Shown in pieces: positions 27,323 to 34,755 of a DNA stretch of 64,000 nucleotides. This DNA is from G963668605 sp963668605 (GTDB lineage: Bacteria > Acidobacteriota > Terriglobia > Bryobacterales > Bryobacteraceae). The stretch covers positions 4,774,001 to 4,838,000 of the forward strand of contig OY764903.1 of NCBI GenBank assembly GCA_963668605.1. Direction: 5' to 3'. The notes below the pieces were generated by a model that saw only the letters and a list, made by a program, of their open reading frames with translations, did no database searches and was not told the DNA's origin. Every line of letters starts with the position of its first letter. Position 1 is the first letter of the stretch. The position numbers were made by a program, and so were the translations under genes.

Positions 27323-30300
27323 TCAGTCAAGCTCCACGACTACCCGGATACCGACGTTATAAACGCGCTGCCACGCCGGATACGCGTAGCGAAAACCCGA
27401 ACGTGCGCGGTACGGGCGGTCATTCCAGGAGCCGCCCCGAACCACCTTCCGGCCGGGTTCCCCGAGCGGTGCAGCGGTTGCGTAAGAAAGATATTCGGAG
27501 CGCGTCCACTCCGCGACATTACCGTGCATGTCGAGCAAGCCCCAGGCGTTGGCGCCGTAAGACCCCACCCTTGTAGAGACCATGGCCCGGTCATTCACAG
27601 CGTTGATGCGTAACATCCAATCCGGCTGGGTGGCAGTCTGCGCCGATTGAGGCCGGCCGCGCGCCTCGTCGGCGAAGCCTTTCATACTGGCGTCTGCGAG
27701 ATTCGCCCACTGAGCGAAACTGGTATTCTCACCGCCATAGAAGTAAGGCGTATCGGTTCCGGCGCGTGCCGCCCATTCCCATTGCTGTTCCGAAGGCAGC
27801 GAGATCTTCATGCCCGACCGCGCCGACAACCAACGGCAGAAATCCGCCGCCTGCGTCCATGAGATCCGCACAACCGGCTGGTCCGGCTCATTCAGCGGAA
27901 ACCCACGGACCTCTGTATTCATGTTCAGCGCGTTAATGTAGCGGCTGTCGTGGGCGGGGTCGAACAGCGCATACTGGCGGTTCGTGATCTCAGTTGCTGC
28001 CATCCAGAACGGCTTCTCGATTCGCACGCGCCGGAGCGGCCTCTCGTCCTCCGCGCCCTCTGGATCGCCCATCACAAATTCGCCTGCCGGAACCAACACC
28101 AACTTGAGCCGCTGGCCACCACCGATGTCAATGGTTCGTTCGGTAGGATAGCCGGCCGCGCGTTGCCGTTCCCGCGCCTCGTGAAGATCGAAAGGCCAGC
28201 CGGGGCAATCGACGGGCGCCGCCGGCGAGGGTTCCTTTGGGGCAACGAACGGCGCGCGGGAGCGAACCAAATCGGGCACTACTTCGAAGTCCGCCTCGAA
28301 CCCCGCGTAGAGCTTCGCTAATTCGTTCCGCCGTTGACGTCCATTGAAAGGAATGGAAAAGATATCGCTCCAGGTTCCGTGGCAGGGGACATCCAAGTCA
28401 ATCCAGGTCACCAGCCGGTCCCAGGCAGTGCGGTCCAGTCGCACACCATGGTGCCCTTTCTCAAGCAACTGGACGAGTTCGCTTGTCGAGGCATGATATT
28501 CAGCGGCGTAGGGAAGCACATAATCGCCCTCCAGCCCGTACCGGCGGACGTAAGGGTGTAGCGCTTCGTAAGCCGGCGTGAATTTGACTGTACCGGTCTC
28601 TCGATCTGACCGCCACTGCAACTCGGGCTGCCACTGTTGTGGGTTGGATGCCGACCACCATCCCGGGACGATTCCGGCAATCCCCTTATATTGCGGGAAA
28701 TGGTCCTCCGAGCGGAGGTCCGGACGCCCTTTCCTTCCGTCGTGGCAGGCAACACAATAGGTATCCAACACGGGCTGAATGTCCCGCTCGAAATCGAGGC
28801 CGCGAGCCGGCCCGAACCACGGCTTGAGCTCTGCCGGCGGCTTGACCGCTGCCATAGAACGCCGCACGGGAGGGGCTGTGTTCTGAGACTCGTGGCAGCC
28901 GACACAGGACCGCACCTCGCCAGGCATGACCGTAAACCAACTCCGCATGACTTGAACGGCCCGTCCGTTCGCATCAAGAGGCTGCACGGTCAAGGGTGTA
29001 TTGGCGGGCACCCTGAAAATGGCCGATCCGTCTTCCTCGACAGGCAGAGTCCCGATGATCCGCATCACGTCCCACGGCCCGTCGATGCCGACCTTTTCCC
29101 AACCCGCCAGACCTCGGTAACCGAAATGGTAGGCGTGCACTCGCAGCTCTTTGATCGTTCCCCTGGGCACACCCTTTAAGCCTGGACCTTCGTAAACATC
29201 ATGCATATAGACAATTCCGTCCTTACGCGAAAGGTCAACTCTTTCGGGGACGATGGGAGGTCTTGGCTCGGGTCGGAACGGGATCGGCTCCAATAGAGCG
29301 TATCCCGGCGTTTCGTGAAGCAGCAGCATGTTGTCCCAGACGTCGACTAGATAGATACCCCAACTGGCTTGAGGAGAAGGCTTCATGGACACGATGAAGT
29401 ATTTGTCGCTCAGGGGAAAGGGATGCAAAAACTTGGGCCAACTCGTCGACGTCAGGCGATCCTTGATGGGCGTATCGAACTCCGCGCCCCGGCCGGGTAT
29501 TTTCTGGATGATTCCCGCTTTGCCTGAGCGGGCTCTCGCGGGATCGATCAGGAATAGTTCCCCCATGCGCGCATCGCCATGGTAGCCGGATACCACACCG
29601 ACTATCTTCGTCGGGTGCCCTGGAATCGGCCGCGCGAAGTAAATGGCGTTCGGCCAGTAGGAATTCGACTTATAGAACTCGCGTTGCCCTGTGCCGTCCG
29701 GATTCATCTGAAAGAGAAGGTGCGGGAAGACGTGCGGCGTGTTGGTGTACTCCCAACGTGAAAACAGCACCTGGCCGCTGTTTAGGATCACCGGACCGCT
29801 ATCCTCGTCCTGGTCGAACGTAAGCTGCCGCATCCCCGTGCCATCCCGTTTGATGGAGTAAACACAGGACACGGTCTTCACGCCATTCCAGCAGGGTACC
29901 GCCTGATAGTTCGCGTTGCCGCAGAAGATCACCTTACCGTCGGGCAGGTAGGCGGCGTCAAAATTGTCCACGTCGGGCTGGTCGTCGGGCGTGATCTGGC
30001 GTAGGCCCGAGCCGTCAGCGTTCATCTCAAACACGCGGTACCGGCCATCGATCGCCATCGTGAATAGAATGCGATCTCCGCTCCAGTGGAGTTCCACCTC
30101 ACCGGCGTAGCCACGCCGCTGCGGACGGAAGAGCGTAGTCAACCTGCCGCCGGCCTTGAGATCGGAGAGAGTCGCGATCTCGTTCTCCCAATCGCGCGGA
30201 TCCACTCCTGAGAGACTGAAATGGTTTAAGGGGAGGGCGATTTCCATGCCGAGGTTGCTGTCGAGATCCGAACTCGCATACTTCCTCCGGGCCTGTTTCG

Positions 30301-30724
30301 AGGAGCTTTTCGGGGCACGCTTCACGACGAGCAGCCGGTCAAAGTTCAAGAGCGGATTGTCGAGCAGCGCATCGTGGCGCAGGGCTTCCAACTCGGCCGC
30401 GAGTTTGATCACCGTATCCGGACCGCCACGCACGGCGGCGGCACGCGCTGCTTCGAGTTGAGCCAACCGTGCAAGATATTGTTTCCCTTTCGGGTAGCGG
30501 CTTCCATGGGCCTCGGTCAGATCGACGACTGCCTGGCGGACGGAAGTGAAATTGAAGCTACGCACCGTACGATGCGCCTGATCGAGTTTGGTCTGAGGCG
30601 CCGCCACGATGCTCAAAGCCAGTCCCGCGAGAACACAGTATCGAAACGGCCCGGACCAGTAGGCGATCGCGTCCATGAACTTAGAGTATGTCCAAGCCGC
30701 CTGGAGAGCAAACTCCGCACTCAT
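27323..30724 (-). CDS. PD40 propeller / HZS-alpha-like di-haem / FGE-sulfatase-domain mosaic protein
   Basis: 1133 aa. Residues about 190-480 are a PD40/TolB-like propeller (VFEMNADGSGLRQIT, QMNPDGTGQREF). Residues about 500-670 match the hydrazine-synthase alpha-like region (LPVEEDGSAIFRVPANTPL, VMPGEVRSCVGCHESQ) with CxxCH at 607-611 and 657-661. From about 890 there is a sulfatase-modifying-factor domain (LVPAGEFVMGDPEGAEDERP). In that domain the segment RGGSWNDRPYRARSGFR lacks the two catalytic Cys, so it is a lectin-like variant, not a formylglycine synthase. Hydrophobic segment at 30-42 is the probable signal. Residues 1-22 resemble an Oar receptor strand; an alternative start is Met17 (30676). 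Confidence 0.85.
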   Translation of the reverse strand: MSAEFALQAAWTYSKFMDAIAYWSGPFRYCVLAGLALSIVAAPQTKLDQAHRTVRSFNFTSVRQAVVDLTEAHGSRYPKGKQYLARLAQLEAARAAAVRGGPDTVIKLAAELEALRHDALLDNPLLNFDRLLVVKRAPKSSSKQARRKYASSDLDSNLGMEIALPLNHFSLSGVDPRDWENEIATLSDLKAGGRLTTLFRPQRRGYAGEVELHWSGDRILFTMAIDGRYRVFEMNADGSGLRQITPDDQPDVDNFDAAYLPDGKVIFCGNANYQAVPCWNGVKTVSCVYSIKRDGTGMRQLTFDQDEDSGPVILNSGQVLFSRWEYTNTPHVFPHLLFQMNPDGTGQREFYKSNSYWPNAIYFARPIPGHPTKIVGVVSGYHGDARMGELFLIDPARARSGKAGIIQKIPGRGAEFDTPIKDRLTSTSWPKFLHPFPLSDKYFIVSMKPSPQASWGIYLVDVWDNMLLLHETPGYALLEPIPFRPEPRPPIVPERVDLSRKDGIVYMHDVYEGPGLKGVPRGTIKELRVHAYHFGYRGLAGWEKVGIDGPWDVMRIIGTLPVEEDGSAIFRVPANTPLTVQPLDANGRAVQVMRSWFTVMPGEVRSCVGCHESQNTAPPVRRSMAAVKPPAELKPWFGPARGLDFERDIQPVLDTYCVACHDGRKGRPDLRSEDHFPQYKGIAGIVPGWWSASNPQQWQPELQWRSDRETGTVKFTPAYEALHPYVRRYGLEGDYVLPYAAEYHASTSELVQLLEKGHHGVRLDRTAWDRLVTWIDLDVPCHGTWSDIFSIPFNGRQRRNELAKLYAGFEADFEVVPDLVRSRAPFVAPKEPSPAAPVDCPGWPFDLHEARERQRAAGYPTERTIDIGGGQRLKLVLVPAGEFVMGDPEGAEDERPLRRVRIEKPFWMAATEITNRQYALFDPAHDSRYINALNMNTEVRGFPLNEPDQPVVRISWTQAADFCRWLSARSGMKISLPSEQQWEWAARAGTDTPYFYGGENTSFAQWANLADASMKGFADEARGRPQSAQTATQPDWMLRINAVNDRAMVSTRVGSYGANAWGLLDMHGNVAEWTRSEYLSYATAAPLGEPGRKVVRGGSWNDRPYRARSGFRYAYPAWQRVYNVGIRVVVELD

Positions 30725-30818
30725 CCACTGCGTGAGCTACATCGAAAAAGCGCGATTCGTGCTGCTTTCATGTGTCTCCGATATGCTATTCTCAGCTCCA
30801 TAAGAGGAGGGGTTTGGT

Positions 30819-31712
30819 ATGGATCGGAAGAAAGCTACCGATTTCCCACAGGAGCTATTGAACCTTTTTGACCGCTATGTGCATGGCGATATCGGCCGCC
30901 GCGATTTTCTCGATGGCGCGCAGAAGTTCGCCGGCGGCGGTTTAACAGCCGCGGCGTTATGGGAAAGCTTGCGCCCGAATTACGCCTGGGCCCAACAGGT
31001 ACCCAAAGACGACAGCAGGATCGTGGCGGAGTACGCAACTGTGCCGTCGCCGCAAGGCAACGGCAGCATCCGCGGCTATCTGGTGCGTCCCGCCAAGGCG
31101 GCTGGAAAGTTGCCTGGCGTGCTGGTAGTTCATGAAAACCGCGGCTTGAATCCCTATATTGAGGATGTGGCGCGGCGATTTGCAGCGGCAAATTTCGTAG
31201 CCTTCGCCCCGGATGGCCTGACGAGTGTGGGCGGCTACCCGGGCGACGATGAGAAGGGCGCGGTACTATTCCGGAAGGTGGACCAAGGCAAGATGGCCGA
31301 GGACTTGCTCGCCTCCGCGCGCTGGCTGAAGGGACGCGCCGACTGCACCGGCAAACTCGGCGTGGTGGGATTCTGCTTCGGGGGCGGCGTCGCCAACATG
31401 CTGGCCGTGCGTATGGGTGCGGATCTGGCCGCGGCGGTACCTTTTTATGGAGGGCAACCGCAGGCGGCGGATGCCGCCAAGATCAAAGCCCCGCTGCTGT
31501 TGCACTACGCCGCGCTCGACACCCGCGTGAACGCGGGTTGGCCCGCTTTTGAGGAGGCGTTGAAGGCCAACCACGTGGTTTACACAGCGCACATGTACGA
31601 GGGCGCCAATCACGGTTTTCACAACGACACTACGCCGCGTTACGACGAGGCCGCCGCCAAACTCGCCTGGCAGCGCACGCTCGATTTTCTGAATAAGTAT
31701 CTGCGCGGGTGA
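30819..31712 (+). CDS. Dienelactone hydrolase family protein with N-terminal export signal
   Basis: 297 aa. The alpha/beta hydrolase has the DLH layout: Glu in VVHENRGLNP, nucleophile Cys in VGFCFGGG, Asp in YAALDTRV, and His in GANHGFHND. The N-terminus (GRRDFLDGAQKFAGGG, then A-rich LTAAALW) resembles a Tat signal with a twin Arg, so the product may act in the periplasm. Good SD (AGAGGAGGGG) before the ATG. True substrate unknown. The adjacent zinc-finger gene starts 47 bp later on the same strand. Confidence 0.9.
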   Translation: MDRKKATDFPQELLNLFDRYVHGDIGRRDFLDGAQKFAGGGLTAAALWESLRPNYAWAQQVPKDDSRIVAEYATVPSPQGNGSIRGYLVRPAKAAGKLPGVLVVHENRGLNPYIEDVARRFAAANFVAFAPDGLTSVGGYPGDDEKGAVLFRKVDQGKMAEDLLASARWLKGRADCTGKLGVVGFCFGGGVANMLAVRMGADLAAAVPFYGGQPQAADAAKIKAPLLLHYAALDTRVNAGWPAFEEALKANHVVYTAHMYEGANHGFHNDTTPRYDEAAAKLAWQRTLDFLNKYLRG

Positions 31713-31759
31713 TTCCCTCCGCCTGTTCGTGTCACAATTTCTAGTGCAAAGGCGCAAAC

Positions 31760-32572
31760 ATGAATTGTGACGAGGTCAAACGGGATCAACTGCTCGAAAA
31801 GTATCTGGCTGGAAAACTTGCGCGGGAGCAGCGCGATCCGCTGGAGTCGCATTTGCGCTCGTGCGTGCAGTGCGGTCCACGCCTGAGAAAGTTGCGCGTC
31901 GAAACACGCGGTGAGCAGAGTGAGCACACACATCGCGATTTTTCTGTCCAAGTGCCATCCACCGGTGCGCCGGCGAAGTCGCGCGGCATCAGGACCGCGC
32001 TAATCATATCGGGCATCGCCGTCGTGTTGGCGTTCGGTTTGGTGCTGTGGTTAAAACCGAAGAGCCCAGAGGCTAAGCTGGGCGAGAAGATCACGCCGGT
32101 GCATGTGCAGATTAAAGAAGATAATCTGCAATTGACGCGTGATTCGGTGTTACAGGAACTGTCCATGCTATCGCCGCTGCCCTCGCGCGCTCCGGTCGAA
32201 GCGGTGCCTGGCGGCGTTGCGGAGCGGCATCGCGCAGCCATGCAACTTTACGCAAAAGGCCAATTGCCTCAGGCGTCCGCGGCATTCGAGGAAGTGCTGG
32301 GGAAAGCTCCGGGCTTGCAGCACGCACAACTCTATCTGGGCGTTTGCTATGCGCTGACCGGCGATAACGCGCGCGCCGACGAGACGCTGCGCAAACTGGC
32401 TGGCGCGGCAGGACCATATCGTGATGAAGCGCGCTTCTACCTCGCGAAATCGCTACTCGCCCAGCGTGACGTCGAAGGCGGCGCCGCAGAAATGCGCACA
32501 CTCGCGGCGTCGAGCGGCACATGGGCCAACGAGGCGCGACGTTTGCTGCCGCTCCTAGATAAGGTGAAGTAG
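31760..32572 (+). CDS. Anti-sigma-like zinc-finger (HC2) membrane protein with TPR domain
   Basis: 270 aa. The N-terminal zf-HC2 module has Cys3, His31, Cys35 and Cys38 (ESHLRSCVQCG), as in anti-sigma factors of ECF systems. A single TM helix lies at about 78-97 (ALIISGIAVVLAFGLVLWL), then a periplasmic part with TPR-like helices (AMQLYAKGQLPQASAAFEEV, QLYLGVCYALTGDNARADET). No sigma factor is adjacent, so a classic sigma/anti-sigma pair is not supported here. Converges on the antiporter. Confidence 0.8.
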   Translation: MNCDEVKRDQLLEKYLAGKLAREQRDPLESHLRSCVQCGPRLRKLRVETRGEQSEHTHRDFSVQVPSTGAPAKSRGIRTALIISGIAVVLAFGLVLWLKPKSPEAKLGEKITPVHVQIKEDNLQLTRDSVLQELSMLSPLPSRAPVEAVPGGVAERHRAAMQLYAKGQLPQASAAFEEVLGKAPGLQHAQLYLGVCYALTGDNARADETLRKLAGAAGPYRDEARFYLAKSLLAQRDVEGGAAEMRTLAASSGTWANEARRLLPLLDKVK

Positions 32573-32611
32573 GCGGTGATAGACGCTGCGGTACCTTTCA
32601 GCGGGATACTG

Positions 32612-34297
32612 CTAGCCGAGGCCACCATAGAATTCATTCCTGACATCGGAGACCAGGCGCGAGGTTGCCGCGCTATCGGCCGGATATAGGACTAAAGCCT
32701 GGCGGACCATTTCCACGCCACCTTCGAATTCCGCCTGAACCACAGCGTCGACTCCCAAGTCGCTCAACTCGGCGACGTGATGCGATCGAGCAGCCCGCGC
32801 GATCACAACCAGCTTTGGGTTCAGCCGCCTCGCGCGGCCGACACTCAAGTGAACAGTGCTCAGGTCCGGCACAGTCAGCAGCAGAATCCGCGCACTCTCG
32901 ACGTGGGCCGCATGCAAAATCTCTTCGCTGGTGATATCGCCCCAGACTCCCGCAAGGCCGTGTTCATTCAGGCCGCCGAACAGGGCATGATTCAGCTCTA
33001 CAACAACCAGCGGAATTCCAGCCGCCTGGAGCACGCGAGCGACAGCTTTACCGGTCCGCCCATAACCGGCGACGACAATGTGCCCGGCAAGAGCTTCCCC
33101 CGGGAGGTCGAGATGTGCAGGCGCCGTAGCCGGCTTGCGCCAAGCCCGCCACGCGCGTCCCATGGGAAGCGCCATGCTGGAGACGAGCGGAGAAAGGGCC
33201 ATCGTGACAACGGTGCACGTCAACGCAAGATCGTAGGTAGATTTTGAAAGCAATCCGGAACTGACTCCGTTCCGCGCGAGCACGAATGAGAACTCGCCGA
33301 CTTGAGACAGGCCCAGCCCCACAATCCAGGGAGCCATGTTGACGTAGCCGAACGCTCTCGCCAAGCCGCCCAGGATTAGTGATTTCCCCAGGAAAATCGA
33401 GATCACGATCACGGCGATCTCGCCGGCGTGGGCAATGGCATAGCGTGGATCGATCAGCATTCCGACCGATACGAAGAAGAGCAGTCCGAAGATGTCGCGA
33501 ACCGGTACCACGTCACTCAAGGCTTGATGGCTGAATTCCGATTCACTGAGAATCAGGCCCGCGACGAAAGCGCCCAAGGCAAACGAAAGTCCAACGCTCT
33601 GCGTGGCGTATCCAACCCCGACTCCGATGGCAACGACAGATACCAGGAACAGTTCGCGGGAGCCCCAGGACAACACTCGTTTCAGCACTCGGGGCAACAG
33701 CCGGGTTCCCAAGAACACTACGGCTGCAAGAAACACAGTTGCGATCCCGATGGAGCGCGCAAGCTTCATAGGAAGCTGATCGAGATCGCCGAGTTGGGGC
33801 AGGATGACGAGCATCGGCACGACGGCCAAGTCCTGAACCACCAGCAGACCGATCATCACCCGGCTGGCCAAGGTAGACGTCACGCCCGCTGCGGATAAAG
33901 TCTTGAGCACAACCACCGTGCTGGACAGGGAGATCATCGCGCCGAACCAGATCGCCTCTGTCACCGGCATTCCAAGCACCTTTACAGCGGCCACGGAAGC
34001 GACGGCGGAAGTCAGGACGATCTGAATCGGTCCGCCAATCAAGGCAATGCGGCGAACAGGCTGCAGATCTCGAAAGGACATTTCCAGGCCGAGGGAGAAA
34101 AGCAGTAGCGCAACGCCGATGTCGGCCAGTTGTTCAATGTCGTGAACTTGAACCACCGTCGGCCCCGCGGTGTAAGGACCAACGAGCAGACCTGCGGCTA
34201 CATAACCGACGAGAAGCGGCAAGCGCAGCGCGCGGGCAAGAATTCCGCCCAACAGGCCTGCGATAACAATGAGTACAAAATCAGAGGCAATGCCCAA
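32612..34297 (-). CDS. CPA2 cation/proton antiporter, KefB/RosB-type with TrkA-N domain
   Basis: 561 aa. About 12 TM helices form the Na+/H+ exchanger core (LVGYVAAGLLVGPYTAGPTV, ADIGVALLLFSLGLEMSFRD, LSSTVVVLKTLSAAG, LSFALGAFVAGLILSESEFS). A cytosolic RCK/TrkA-N domain starts near residue 404 (GHIVVAGYGRTGKAVARVL, with GxGxxG). Glutathione-gated KefB/C proteins share this plan, but no KefF/G partner is present, so K+ versus Na+ specificity is open. Divergent from the VPEID-CTERM gene. Confidence 0.93.
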   Translation of the reverse strand: MGIASDFVLIVIAGLLGGILARALRLPLLVGYVAAGLLVGPYTAGPTVVQVHDIEQLADIGVALLLFSLGLEMSFRDLQPVRRIALIGGPIQIVLTSAVASVAAVKVLGMPVTEAIWFGAMISLSSTVVVLKTLSAAGVTSTLASRVMIGLLVVQDLAVVPMLVILPQLGDLDQLPMKLARSIGIATVFLAAVVFLGTRLLPRVLKRVLSWGSRELFLVSVVAIGVGVGYATQSVGLSFALGAFVAGLILSESEFSHQALSDVVPVRDIFGLLFFVSVGMLIDPRYAIAHAGEIAVIVISIFLGKSLILGGLARAFGYVNMAPWIVGLGLSQVGEFSFVLARNGVSSGLLSKSTYDLALTCTVVTMALSPLVSSMALPMGRAWRAWRKPATAPAHLDLPGEALAGHIVVAGYGRTGKAVARVLQAAGIPLVVVELNHALFGGLNEHGLAGVWGDITSEEILHAAHVESARILLLTVPDLSTVHLSVGRARRLNPKLVVIARAARSHHVAELSDLGVDAVVQAEFEGGVEMVRQALVLYPADSAATSRLVSDVRNEFYGGLG

Positions 34298-34424
34298 GGC
34301 TGAGGGATCTCCTTCCCAACTTTACATTGTCGCCCGCCAACGTGAACCGGGTGAACCCGCGTAAATGAAGGTCAAGCGTGCCCACGCTGCGCTGGATAAT
34401 CGCTGCTCTGCTTGCCACCGTGCA

Positions 34425-34434
34425 CTAGTACTAG
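34425..34434. repeat. Perfect palindrome CTAGTACTAG upstream of the VPEID-CTERM promoter
   Basis: A 10-bp perfect palindrome 26 bp upstream of the -35 element, with flanking imperfect GTG/CAC. Its ACTAGTAC core also occurs in the GntR promoter region at 4617-4624. A binding site is possible but not shown. Confidence 0.35.
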
Positions 34435-34460
34435 CGTCACTTGCCTTGCACTCGTTTACG

Positions 34461-34489
34461 TTGACTAAGTACGTGATAAAGCTTATAGT
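34461..34489 (+). promoter_or_regulatory. Promoter of the VPEID-CTERM gene
   Basis: TTGACT (34461-34466), 17-bp spacer, TATAGT (34484-34489): ten of twelve consensus bases with optimal spacing. The predicted start near 34496 leaves a 38-nt leader with SD GGAAGGAG before the ATG at 34534. The rest of the 236-bp gap to the antiporter start contains no gene. Confidence 0.75.
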
Positions 34490-34533
34490 GTCCTTACTGG
34501 TCACCGACGATGACCATCAAGGAAGGAGACTGG

Positions 34534-34689
34534 ATGGTAAAGATTAGTGGCATGATGTTGTTGATGATTGGGGTTTCGATTTCCGCATCGGCCTATAGCG
34601 TTCCCGAAATCGATCCTGGCATGGGCGGGAGCGCAGTCGCATTACTTTCGGGCGCGTTGATTATGATCCGCGGCCGCCGCAAGCGTTAA
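34534..34689 (+). CDS. VPEID-CTERM sorting-signal protein (51 aa), exosortase E substrate
   Basis: A small gene found by direct translation: N-terminal MVKISGMMLLMIGVSISASA is a signal peptide (Lys3, hydrophobic core, ASA end). It is followed at once by YSVPEIDPGMGG, containing the sorting motif VPEID at residues 23-27, a hydrophobic helix (SAVALLSGALIMI) and a basic tail (RGRRKR). This is the three-part CTERM architecture known for exosortase targets. SD GGAAGGAG sits 7 nt upstream and a strong promoter precedes it. After signal-peptide removal hardly any residue is left before the motif, so there is no obvious cargo. Directly upstream of xrtE. Confidence 0.9.
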   Translation: MVKISGMMLLMIGVSISASAYSVPEIDPGMGGSAVALLSGALIMIRGRRKR

Positions 34690-34701
34690 GACATTATACA
34701 G

Positions 34702-34741
34702 GCCAGGAGAATGCTGTTTTCCCACTAAGCGTTCTCCCGGC
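34702..34741 (+). terminator. Hairpin between the VPEID-CTERM gene and xrtE (attenuator or processing stem)
   Basis: Arms GCCAGGAGAATGC (34702-34714) and GCGTTCTCCCGGC (34729-34741) pair over 13 positions with one mismatch and one G-U, closing a 14-nt loop. The following 16 nt are only partly T-rich (TTCAACCCCCTGTTTTG). Placed 12 bp after the small gene and 15 bp before the xrtE start, it could let most transcripts end or be stabilised after the substrate gene. Confidence 0.55.
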
Positions 34742-34755
34742 TTCAACCCCCTGTT

